From positions 2,108,001 through 2,172,000 of the forward strand of contig JAACJP010000002.1 of NCBI GenBank assembly GCA_013368375.1: a stretch of 64,000 nt of DNA. The letters run 5' to 3'. This stretch comes from Tricholomella constricta. Lineage: Eukaryota; Basidiomycota; Agaricomycetes; Agaricales; Lyophyllaceae. A program made the position numbers and the translations under genes. Below are positions 33,982 to 42,175 of this stretch, piece after piece; position 1 is the first letter of the stretch; every line of letters begins with the position of its first letter. Under the pieces are notes generated by a model. That model searched no databases and was not told the DNA's origin. It was given only the letters and a program-made list of their open reading frames with translations.

Positions 33982-36900
33982 TTAAATCGTGGGGTCCCGT
34001 GGCTTTCTTGGGAAAAGTCGGTGGAATTCGAGGGCCATGTCTTTTGCTCCCTCCATATTCTCCGCTGGTTCCCAGGTATCGTCTTCGGGGCCGTACCCTT
34101 CCCATCGTACCAAGTAGAGGACGTGTTTCCCTCGTGTTCGGGAATCTAGGATTTGTCCCACTTCGTAGTGTTCTTTGCCCTCGACTTTGATCGTCTGCGG
34201 AGGTGGTTTTGATCGTCCAGGGAAATTCTCGTGTTCGTGCTTCTCGAGTAACTTGACGTGGAATACGTTGTGAATCCCTTTCAGTGTCGGAGGTAGTTCC
34301 AGTCGATACGCATGGCTGGAAATCTTCTGCAGGATTTTGAAGGGGCCCAGTCTCTGGTGGTCTAGCTTTTTGGAGGGGCGTTTCGTTTTGATGTTCCGGC
34401 AGTCGAGCCATACCTCCGTTCCTACAGCCCAGTCTGGTGTAGGGTCCCGCTTCTTGTCCGCGAATCGTTTGTAGGCTTCGTTTGCGATCTCTATTTCTTT
34501 GCGGAGGTAGTCCTGGAGGGTCCGGAGGTCTACGGCTACCTCCTGGGCTTCTTTCGCCGGTATATCTTTTATAGAGATTGTCAAGCGGGGGTGATAACCC
34601 TTGTTCGCAAAGAAAGGGGAAACTCCCGTGGTCGAATGGGTCGTATTGTTATACGTGAATTCCGCCAGAGGGAGCTGTGTTCGCCAGTTGGTCTGGAGAT
34701 AGTTCACGTACATCCGGAGGTATTGTTCCAGTGTCTGATTTACTCGTTCCGTCTGGCCGTCGGTCTCCGGGTGATACGCGGTCGAAAGGTTCAATTTGAT
34801 GTCCAGGGCTTTACATAGCGAGCTCCAGAAACGGGAGACGAAGAGGGTGCCTCTGTCGGAGATGATGTCATCGGGCAGTCCGTGCTTGGAGAAGACATGT
34901 TCCAAGAATAGCTGAGCAAGTTCCTTTGCTGTGTCCGTTGTGTGACAGGGTATGAAGATGCCTTGCTTGGTGAGGCGGCATACTACGACCAGTATGGCGT
35001 CGTACCCATCCGATTCCGGTAATTCTACGATGTGGTCCATGGATATGGAGGCCCACGCCCTTCGCCCAATCTGGAGTGGTTTCAATAATCCGTATGGGCT
35101 ATGGCGTGGGACCTTCGCTCTTTTACAGGTATGACAGCTTCGGACGTATCGAGTGACCTCCTTCCGTAATCCGGGCCAGAAATAAGTCCTCATGATGAGT
35201 TGTGTGGTCTTTCTGATCCCTGGATGTCCGCGCAGTTTGTGATCGTGGTGTTGCTGTAGGATGTCGAGTCGTAATCTGGAATGGTCTGGTACATAGATTC
35301 TTCCGTCGCGAAGGAGTAGTTTGTGATCATCGGATAGGGAGAATGCGGAGGTCTCTTCTCCGGGTTTGGGTGCATGCCTTTCGAAGAAATCGTCTCGGGG
35401 TGCGTTCCGGACATTGTTTAGTAGGAGCTCCTCGTTCAGTATTAGGGCCGCGTTCAATCGTTCGGGGGGTATGATGATGCGGTTGTTGAAGGAGTTGTGA
35501 TCCTGCTCGAAACCCTTCTTTGGATACACGTCCCCTCTTCGCGTAAGGGCATCTGGCTTCGCTCCCAGTCTTCCGGGTCGATAGTTTATCTGGAAGTCGA
35601 AGTTCGCCAGGCATTCCGACCATCGTGCTTGTCTGCGACTGAGTTGTTTGGTCGTGGAGAAGTACTGTAGGTTGTTGTGGTCGGAGTACACTTGAATGCG
35701 GTGGGGAGATCCCTCTAGGTAGGCCCTCCATTGTTTAAACGCTTCCACGATTGCTAGGAGCTCCTTGTCATAGATGTCGTAGTTGAGCTCCGCGTCTATC
35801 ATAGTTCTCGCGTAGAAGGCGACCGGACGTAAGTCTTGTGATGTCTCGTCAAATTGGGAGATGATCCCCGCTATGGCGAAGTCGGAGGCATCGCACTCTA
35901 GTATCACCGGTAGTTGAGGATCGAAGTGTCGTAGGATGGGTGCGGAGGAGAATGCTTTCTTCAATAGCTCGAAGACTCCTTCGCATTCGGAATCCCATTT
36001 CCAGATTGTGTCCTTTTGCGTGAGTTTATTTAACCTCTTCGTTATGCCCGAGTAATTGTCGATAAACCGCCGATAGAAGTTTGCAAAGCCTAGGAAGGAT
36101 TGGAGTTCTTTGACCTTCGTCGGTCTAGGCCACTTCCGGATCGCGTCGACTTTTCCTGGATCCATCTTTACTCCGCCGGGGGATACGATGACGCCTAGAT
36201 ATTCGATCTCCGTAGTGTGAAACGTACATTTCTCCGGTTTCGCATGAAGGTTGTGTTTCCGGAGCCTCTCGAGGACCTTCCGAACGTGTCCGTGATGTTC
36301 CTCTAAGGTCTCCGAGAAAACCAGAATGTCGTCGAGATAGATCACTACGAACACGTCGTTCATGTCGTGAAAGATGTCGTTCATGAAGTGTTGGAACGTC
36401 GCGGGTGAGTTTGTCATGCCGAAGGGCATTACCAGGTATTCGAAAAGTCCATAGCGAGTGCGGAAGGCTGTCTTCCATTCGTGTCCCGGAGCTATGCGGA
36501 CGTTGTTGTAGCCCACTCGGAGGTCGATCTTCGAGTATACTTTTGCTTTTTGAAGTCGGTCTATGAGGTCTCCGATCAGGGGTAGAGGGTAACGGTTCTT
36601 CTTGGTGATCCGATTTAGTCCTCTATAGTCCACGCATAGCCGGAGTGATCCGTCCTTCTTCTTTGCGAACAGTACCGGAGCTCCCGCTGACGAACTCGAA
36701 GGTCGGATGAACCCTTTACCGAGCATCTCGTCGATGTAATCCTTCAATGCTTTCAACTCCAGTTCGGACATGTTGTATATCTTTCCGAAAGGAGGGGTAG
36801 TGTTTTCGTCGAGTTCCACTGTGTGATCGTAAGGTCGGTGTGGGGGGATGGTTTTCGCTTCGCCCGCTGAGAATACGTCTTCGAAGTCCCTGTACTCCGG

Positions 36901-38460
36901 AGGTACGACTTCCTCAAAGATTTCCTTTTCTGTCTTTGGTTGCTTGGGTTCGTCGTCGGAGGTGTTATTGGCATGGAGGTGTTCTTCCTGTTCGGTGGGG
37001 GAGATGTGTAGTTGGAACGCTGTGGCTCCGTCCCTGATGAGGTTCGCGAATGGCGCCGCTCCGATCAGGCGGATGCTTTGTGTTTCGACATCCTCTTCTC
37101 TCTCTCCGGTTTCGTCTTCGACCTCCGTTTCCGGGTTGGTTTCCTCTTCTTCCTGTGTTTCTGTCGTTGGGGACGTTGCGGGTTTCCGTTTGGGGTGGGG
37201 TTTGAATTTGGACCTCGGAACGTTTGGAGGGAAGTAGTTGGGTGGAGGTGGTTTTCGGGTGTGTTTCCGTCCCATTACCTCCTCTGGCGACTCAGTTGTC
37301 GGTGTTGGTACTTCCTCTTGGGGTTCGTTGGTGTTTGGGCGGGTGTCTTCCTCCTTCATGTTGTCGCTGGAGGTGTCGTTCTGATCGTTGTCGTCGTCCA
37401 GGAGGTCCCTGAGGAGGGGTTGTTTTTCCGAAAGGGGGTTGGCTGGTTTCGGAGCTTCGACGTCTTCCTCCTCCTCAAGGGTCACGGTTCCCCATTGCGT
37501 CTTCTGGGAAAGCGATATCGCGGCTAGTCCTGCTCCTTGTTCCATGGTCATGGACATTTCCCGCCAGTCGATGTCCGGATTTGCTTCCCGTAACCAAGGT
37601 AATCCGAGCACTAATGGTGTGGCTGGATGTAACTGTGTTATGAGGAGGTCGACCTTATACTCTAGTCCGTTCTCGAGTTTGATCGTTTCGGGACTATGGT
37701 GTGAAATGGCTCCGCCTCCGCTGGGGTTTCTGTCGAACAGTTGTAGGGTCATGGGGTTGGCGAGAGGTTCCGGCTTCGTACACGAGGATTTTGTTATGAA
37801 GTTGCCCGCCGCCCCACTATCAATAAGTGCCCGTAGACGCGTTGCAGATCCCTCCAACTGTACTTCGATCGTGAAGGAGCGAGCCGACCGCGAGGGTAAG
37901 CGTTGAGCTCCTGTGTCTGTTGTTGTTGGAGCGACTTCCTTTTTCCTTCGGAGGTCCGGTAGTGATCCTTCGATTTTGCCGTTTGACCCCCGTCGTAGCG
38001 TGATGCAGAGGTCTTTCCAATTTATGTGGGGATTGACCTCCTTCAGCCATGATAGTCCCAGTACTATCGTCGCTGTCTCGTGGAGTTTCGTTATGAGGAA
38101 TCTTATCCTCTGAGTGGTGCCGTCACTGAATTTGACGTCGTTGGTGGTATAGTGTGTGATTTTGCCTGATGCGGAGAGTTCTCCGTCGAATAGGCAGAGG
38201 TTTATTGGGGGGTTGAGCTCCTCAAGGTGGAGCCCACGTGATGTCGCCATGACGGAGTCCATGAAGTTGTCGGTAGCTCCGCTGTCGATGAGCGTGTTTT
38301 CGGGGTCTTCTCCTCCTCCGTTTGGCGTGAGGTGTATTAGGAATGCCAGTGACGAATGGGAGGAGAGAGTTACTGTGCGGGTGTCCGTTGTCGATAATGC
38401 CGTTGCGCGTAGTTTAGTGTCAAGGTCCGGTTTTAGGTCTTCGCGATTCAGAGCCCGGGC
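33982..38460 (-). CDS. pol: Element 1 pol: two retropepsin-like domains, RT, RNase H, integrase, chromodomain
   Basis: The frame is open from before 38460 (the first ATG is at 38262) and lies -1 to gag, overlapping the end of gag. Order: a first protease-like unit (LIDSGATDNF.. then TIVLGLSWLKEVNPHINW), a second one (LIDSGAAGNF.. then PLVLGLPWLREANPDIDW), an acidic spacer, RT (KKKDGSLRLCVDYR, KIDLRVGYNN, YLDDILVFS), RNase H (ECDASDFAIAG, YDKELLAIVEA, YSDHNNL), then integrase. Integrase has an HHCC zinc region (GHPGIRKT..CHTCKRAK) and Asp, Asp and Glu in SISMDHIVELP, IISDRGTLF and DGQTERVNQ. A C-terminal chromodomain follows (YLVRWEGYGPEDDTWEPAEN). No internal stop. A functional enzyme set is likely apart from the broken gag context. 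Confidence 0.95.
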   Translation of the reverse strand, partial: ARALNREDLKPDLDTKLRATALSTTDTRTVTLSSHSSLAFLIHLTPNGGGEDPENTLIDSGATDNFMDSVMATSRGLHLEELNPPINLCLFDGELSASGKITHYTTNDVKFSDGTTQRIRFLITKLHETATIVLGLSWLKEVNPHINWKDLCITLRRGSNGKIEGSLPDLRRKKEVAPTTTDTGAQRLPSRSARSFTIEVQLEGSATRLRALIDSGAAGNFITKSSCTKPEPLANPMTLQLFDRNPSGGGAISHHSPETIKLENGLEYKVDLLITQLHPATPLVLGLPWLREANPDIDWREMSMTMEQGAGLAAISLSQKTQWGTVTLEEEEDVEAPKPANPLSEKQPLLRDLLDDDNDQNDTSSDNMKEEDTRPNTNEPQEEVPTPTTESPEEVMGRKHTRKPPPPNYFPPNVPRSKFKPHPKRKPATSPTTETQEEEETNPETEVEDETGEREEDVETQSIRLIGAAPFANLIRDGATAFQLHISPTEQEEHLHANNTSDDEPKQPKTEKEIFEEVVPPEYRDFEDVFSAGEAKTIPPHRPYDHTVELDENTTPPFGKIYNMSELELKALKDYIDEMLGKGFIRPSSSSAGAPVLFAKKKDGSLRLCVDYRGLNRITKKNRYPLPLIGDLIDRLQKAKVYSKIDLRVGYNNVRIAPGHEWKTAFRTRYGLFEYLVMPFGMTNSPATFQHFMNDIFHDMNDVFVVIYLDDILVFSETLEEHHGHVRKVLERLRKHNLHAKPEKCTFHTTEIEYLGVIVSPGGVKMDPGKVDAIRKWPRPTKVKELQSFLGFANFYRRFIDNYSGITKRLNKLTQKDTIWKWDSECEGVFELLKKAFSSAPILRHFDPQLPVILECDASDFAIAGIISQFDETSQDLRPVAFYARTMIDAELNYDIYDKELLAIVEAFKQWRAYLEGSPHRIQVYSDHNNLQYFSTTKQLSRRQARWSECLANFDFQINYRPGRLGAKPDALTRRGDVYPKKGFEQDHNSFNNRIIIPPERLNAALILNEELLLNNVRNAPRDDFFERHAPKPGEETSAFSLSDDHKLLLRDGRIYVPDHSRLRLDILQQHHDHKLRGHPGIRKTTQLIMRTYFWPGLRKEVTRYVRSCHTCKRAKVPRHSPYGLLKPLQIGRRAWASISMDHIVELPESDGYDAILVVVCRLTKQGIFIPCHTTDTAKELAQLFLEHVFSKHGLPDDIISDRGTLFVSRFWSSLCKALDIKLNLSTAYHPETDGQTERVNQTLEQYLRMYVNYLQTNWRTQLPLAEFTYNNTTHSTTGVSPFFANKGYHPRLTISIKDIPAKEAQEVAVDLRTLQDYLRKEIEIANEAYKRFADKKRDPTPDWAVGTEVWLDCRNIKTKRPSKKLDHQRLGPFKILQKISSHAYRLELPPTLKGIHNVFHVKLLEKHEHENFPGRSKPPPQTIKVEGKEHYEVGQILDSRTRGKHVLYLVRWEGYGPEDDTWEPAENMEGAKDMALEFHRLFPRKPRDPTI

Positions 38461-38659
38461 AAGTCCTGAATCGCCCCCGCGTTTCCCTCTTCTGTCTTGT
38501 GATGGAATTCGAAGATGTCGTCGCCGATGAGGTAGGTGGCTCTGCCCATGGCGTTTGCTGTTGGGCAGTCGCGCATCCAGTGTTCCAGGTCACCGCATAG
38601 GATGCAGGCCTTGTCTCGAATTCGTTGTTGCTTTACGTCTTCGTCAATCTTCACCCAGG
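38448..38659 (-). pseudogene. gag: Element 1 gag, separated 3' part with zinc knuckle
   Basis: After removal of the solo LTR and one CCAGG copy, the gag frame runs from KKSTRPW into VKIDEDVKQQRIRDKA and CILCGDLEHWMRDC, a CX2CX4HX4C nucleocapsid knuckle. It stops at 38448-38450 (DLPGL). In this copy the piece is cut off from gag by the insertion. The pol frame is -1 to it and overlaps it by at least 25 codons, so Gag-Pol would be made by a -1 frameshift. I did not find a canonical slippery heptamer. Confidence 0.8.
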
Positions 38660-39133
38660 TGTTAGGGGAACACCCGTTCACGCCCTCCGACGCTCACCAA
38701 CTGTTCCCCGACACGTGCGCTCGCTCCTGATCAATCGCGATCCCGACCCCGACGCTCTGACCCAAGCGTCGGTGTATATATTTACCTTACTCACTTCCTG
38801 TCATTCCCCTCATTTCCCTGTTCATATTCCCGATCACCTGACATCCCGACGACGGTTACCATCAGACAGCATCCGGAACCCGCTCATCATTATCACCTGT
38901 CATGGTTATCACATGTCGTTATTATCACATGTGCAGTACACTATGGAGAGCCTGCCCTCATGTATCACATTTGTATATAGCCGGCCCCCTGGCAACTGGG
39001 AATCCTTTACACTATTCTCTTTGGATTCCCCTTTGCCAGGTAAGCCTTATTTACCTCATTACAGTACAACAATATAACTTTGGATTCCCCTTTGCCAGTA
39101 CGACTAAGCTCTGCTCTAAAGGTCGCCCTAACA
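38660..39133. mobile_element. Solo LTR (474 bp) nested in element 1
   Basis: Begins TGTTAGGGG and ends CCCTAACA, with a 5-bp duplication CCAGG at 38655-38659 and 39134-39138. Base composition is AT-richer than the host element, and it contains TATATATTTACC and a duplicated TTTGGATTCCCCTTTGCCAG. It is a different family from both complete elements. It inserted between the gag core and the zinc knuckle, ending gag with TGG TGT TAG. Confidence 0.88.
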
Positions 39134-41788
39134 CCAGGGGCGTGTTGACTTCTTGAAACCGAAGTTGTTGGCTTGTAGGGCCTCCTCGTCGTCCCATGCG
39201 ATTTCCTGGTCTTGCGCCTTACCTTCCCTACCTGAGTCCGGGTCCTGATCATGACTTTCGGCGTTCAAGCGTGCGTTCCTGTTCCCTTGAGCCGTTTGCG
39301 GCGTCGTGCGGCTTGCGGGTCCGGCCGAAGGTCCCATCGGAGGTCGTGCGGAGGTGTTGGGGGTGTTCGCGTTATTCGCCCAGAGGGGTTTGTAGGACTC
39401 TGGATTTTCTATGCGATGTTCCCAGTACCTCCGATCGATTTGAGTGACCAGATCTCGGTAACCTTCGTAGGTTTCGGGGCTTGGTGCGATGGCCAGGACG
39501 TTAAGGATTCGCTGGGGGAGCGCTTTCCGGAGTGTGAACTGTAGTGCTACCCAGTTCCAGCCTGTTTCGTACGCTTCTTGTTCGAACTTGATGATGAATG
39601 CTGTGAACTTTTCCCATTCCTTCATTTTCAGTCGCGAAATGTTGTTCTCGGCTTCCACTCTCGAGTTCGGTATTCCGAAGCGTGATCCTAATTCGTGTAC
39701 GAATCCTTCCCAATTCGTGAACATCGGGTGTTGGGGGTTGTACGTGAGTTGCAGCCGAAAGTAGTCCATAGCTCCGTCCTTTAAGTAGGAGCTCGCGAAT
39801 GACACCTTCAGGTGATCCTGTTCGTAGGTGATCGCCTTGGCTTGAAACGTTACTAGGCATTCCGTGACGAAGGTTTTCCATCTCCTCGGTTCTTTTCCAG
39901 TGAAGGGGTCCGGTTTCCTGATGTCGATTTTCGATTCCAGGTTTAGGAGGTGTCGGTACTGTTCCGGGGTCAGGTTTTGGTTTGGGCCTAAGAGCTGTTG
40001 CGGTGGAGGTGGGGGTCGTTGAGGGTTTGCGAATTGGCCTCCTCCCGGATTTCCGGGTGGGCCTCCTCCTCCTCCTCCTCCGTGGCCTCCTCCTCCCCCT
40101 CCGGGACCTCCGTGGCCTCCCGGGCCTCCTGGTCCTTGTGGTGGTCCGTATCCTCCGTGACCTCCCCCTCCTCCAGGACCTCCTGTTCCTCCGGGGCCGT
40201 TTCCCCAATAACCTCCTCCTCCCCCTCCTGGTCCTCCGGGGCCGTTTCCCCATTGAGTTCCTCTCGGGGTAGGTGGTCCCGAGGATCCCGGAGGTGGTTG
40301 GGGCTGTGGAGGTGGTCCGTTGTACTGGGGGTTCGGTCGTCCGCCGGGTATGGGTGGGGCTGGTCCGGGGTTGTAGCCAGTTCTGTATTGTTCGAACTGG
40401 GGGAATTGTTGTTGGGTCCCTTGCCTTCCGTCGAGGATGGTTACGTTTTGACCGGGGCCGGGGTCCGCTCCGATTCCACGGCGTTCTCTTGGGGAGATTG
40501 GGCGTGGGCCTTGCGGTGACCTCCTGTTCTGGTTCGCCAGGTGAGGTGGTGTTTGGCGCCAGTCTTCTCGTGTCCTTGGGGGTGCTCCTCTTTCTTCTCG
40601 GTTTTCTTCGCGTAATTCGTAGCTATGAGCGTACGACAGCGGCGTTGGGATTCCTTGTTCCGACGGAGGTAGGGGAATATTCTCGGGTTCCCTCTGAGGA
40701 GCTCCTTCTTCCCTTGCGGAGGTCCTTTGTGGGCCTTGAAAACCCGAGTTTGGCCTGGAGAATGGTCCTTCGAAAGAGGGGTTCTCTTCGGGGATCCTTT
40801 GCAAATTTTGGGCTCCCCAGAATCCGAACGTCGGAGCTCTTCGAGCGTCTGTCCCTGGTGTGACGGTGGGTTCGAACCCTTCTTGGCTGGGGGGTGCGTT
40901 CCCTTGGTTCATCCTCCTGAGTAGAGCCGAAGCTGTCTGCGTATTGACAGTGCTTGTCGCTCGTGGAGGTTCTTCGAATCTAGTTTCAATTCTGGAGGGA
41001 ATGGGCTCCTGAATTGGCATGTGGAAGGAGCGTCCCGCGCTTTGGGGGTCGGAGAATCTTCTTCCCTCGTTGGACGTCTGGATTTCTCCAGCCAGGGCGC
41101 GTAACCTTTTTTCGTTTCCCCCCATTTGTAGCAACACCGTCAGTTGTGGGGGTAATCGATGGGCTTCGTGCAGTTGTATGGTCGACAACACGAGGTTGGC
41201 CCATTGTTCCGGTGTTCGGGGTTGATGATCCATCCCCATGGTTTCGACTAGGAGCTCGTGCGCTTGTCGCGAAAACTCTTCCCGCGTCATGCGGAGCTCG
41301 TAGAGTATCCTTTCGTGGTCTGAACCGTGTAGGAAGGGGTTTTGTTGACGAGCGAAGTGTCCCTGTCCCTCCTCCTGAGCCCTATCCCTCCTCTGGAACA
41401 TCTCCGGGTGCCTCAACCTTTCGTAGTATGACCCGGGAGTCTGGTTACTTGAAGGCGGAGGTCCGGAGGCCGTTGCGGATGGTGGTAAGGGGGGATAGTT
41501 GGGGGTGGCGAGTTGGTAGGACGGGTTGAATACGTTTGAGGGGGTCCGGGGTAGGGGTCGTCGAGGGTCCTGACTGGCTGAGGAAAAGTCCCCCTCGTGT
41601 TGGCCTGGTTGGAAAATGTTGTGTTCCAGCCTGGACCTGTTGGTTCCGAAGGTCCCTTGCATCATGTGTCCTGTTGAGGCAGGGGAGGTTTCGAAAGGTG
41701 GTGGTGAAGGTCTTCTTTGTGTGAAAGAGGGACCTTCGAAGTTTTGATAGCGGACTGTGGTGTTGGGCTCCACTATCGTCGAGGACAT
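39128..41788 (-). CDS. gag: Element 1 gag (truncated by insertion)
   Basis: 886 codons from the ATG at 41788, only 30 nt after the 5' LTR. The N-terminal 550 residues are Pro/Gln/Arg-rich, followed by a Gly-rich tract (GGPGGGGGG-type, about 40010-40260). Then comes a retrotransposon gag core: IDIRKPDPFTGKEPRRWKTF, SFASSYLKDGAMDYF, FVHELGSRFG, ISRLKMKEWEKFTAFIIKFE. The frame enters the solo LTR after KKSTRPW and stops at once. The zinc knuckle is therefore lost and pol fusion is impossible from this copy. Confidence 0.9.
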   Translation of the reverse strand: MSSTIVEPNTTVRYQNFEGPSFTQRRPSPPPFETSPASTGHMMQGTFGTNRSRLEHNIFQPGQHEGDFSSASQDPRRPLPRTPSNVFNPSYQLATPNYPPLPPSATASGPPPSSNQTPGSYYERLRHPEMFQRRDRAQEEGQGHFARQQNPFLHGSDHERILYELRMTREEFSRQAHELLVETMGMDHQPRTPEQWANLVLSTIQLHEAHRLPPQLTVLLQMGGNEKRLRALAGEIQTSNEGRRFSDPQSAGRSFHMPIQEPIPSRIETRFEEPPRATSTVNTQTASALLRRMNQGNAPPSQEGFEPTVTPGTDARRAPTFGFWGAQNLQRIPEENPSFEGPFSRPNSGFQGPQRTSAREEGAPQREPENIPLPPSEQGIPTPLSYAHSYELREENREERGAPPRTREDWRQTPPHLANQNRRSPQGPRPISPRERRGIGADPGPGQNVTILDGRQGTQQQFPQFEQYRTGYNPGPAPPIPGGRPNPQYNGPPPQPQPPPGSSGPPTPRGTQWGNGPGGPGGGGGGYWGNGPGGTGGPGGGGGHGGYGPPQGPGGPGGHGGPGGGGGGHGGGGGGGPPGNPGGGQFANPQRPPPPPQQLLGPNQNLTPEQYRHLLNLESKIDIRKPDPFTGKEPRRWKTFVTECLVTFQAKAITYEQDHLKVSFASSYLKDGAMDYFRLQLTYNPQHPMFTNWEGFVHELGSRFGIPNSRVEAENNISRLKMKEWEKFTAFIIKFEQEAYETGWNWVALQFTLRKALPQRILNVLAIAPSPETYEGYRDLVTQIDRRYWEHRIENPESYKPLWANNANTPNTSARPPMGPSAGPASRTTPQTAQGNRNARLNAESHDQDPDSGREGKAQDQEIAWDDEEALQANNFGFKKSTRPWC

Positions 41789-41805
41789 GTCCGGTGGGTG
41801 GGTAG

Positions 41806-41817
41806 ACCTCGATATTA
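41806..41817 (-). other. Self-priming primer-binding site of element 1
   Basis: Immediately next to the 5' LTR with no gap, the sense strand reads TAATATCGAGGT. The element's own LTR sense strand contains the exact complement ACCTCGATATTA (plus coordinates 42072 to 42061). No TGG-type tRNA primer site is present. In Tf1/sushi elements the 5' end of the mRNA folds back onto such a site to prime reverse transcription, which would place the transcript start at about 42072. Confidence 0.75.
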
Positions 41818-42175
41818 TGTTAGGACCTGTGTAGCACGCCGGTTACAGAGTTATTCTGGAACCACCGAAGCGGACAGGCCTGACGTCCGTCAAGGAAGAC
41901 GGCCTACGAAGGAGTATTCGGAGGTCGTGAGCGTTGACGGAGGTGTTCACCGGGGCTAATTCGAACGAACGAGCTCAAGTGATACGGGTGTGAAGCCAAA
42001 TAGATTGAGAGAGAGAGAGAGAAACGAGAACGAGAATCGAGAACTAGTCTTAACAATAGGTAATATCGAGGTAAGGTGTCCGAAAAGAAAGTGGTGTCAT
42101 ATATGTACGGCGGACGTGCGTGGGAAAGCGTAGTGGGTGTGACTTTAGGGGTGGTCGTTAGGGACGTTCGTGACA
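41818..42175 (-). repeat. Element 1 LTR, 5' copy
   Basis: 358 bp, identical by eye to 31197-31554. If transcription starts at 42072, U3 is about 103 nt. The host-gene reading frame enters this LTR and stops at about 41904. Confidence 0.95.

Larger units (their letters stand above)
31197..42175 (-). mobile_element. Element 1: complete Ty3/gypsy chromodomain retrotransposon (about 10.98 kb)
   Basis: Two 358-bp LTRs (TGTTAGG..GTGACA on the plus strand) look identical base for base and are flanked by the 5-bp duplication GACGC (31192-31196, 42176-42180). The sense strand is minus: 5' LTR at right, gag, pol, then an antisense ORF before the 3' LTR. The order PR-RT-RNaseH-integrase-chromodomain and the self-complementary primer site place it with Tf1/sushi-like chromoviruses. 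Identical LTRs mean recent insertion. This copy's gag is interrupted by a younger solo LTR. It lies within the last codons of a host gene. Confidence 0.95.

Noticed and set aside
33345..34411. Minus-strand frames of 205 and 259 codons at the pol/antisense-ORF border
   Set aside because: Out of frame with pol, crossing a poly-A/T run and lacking motifs. Shadows of pol and of the antisense exon 3.
38448..38470. Canonical -1 slippery heptamer at the element 1 gag-pol overlap
   Set aside because: Pol is in the -1 frame but the codons CCC GGG do not fit X-XXY-YYZ. The shift site may lie elsewhere in the overlap.
39501..40253. 250-codon Arg-rich minus-strand frame inside gag
   Set aside because: Alternative frame of the Gly/Pro-rich gag tract. 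Low complexity, no domain.
40273..41529. Long plus-strand frames (up to 196 codons) opposite gag
   Set aside because: Antisense reflections of Pro/Gly-rich codons. No start context, introns or family. Unlike 31774-33770 they overlap a real gene completely.
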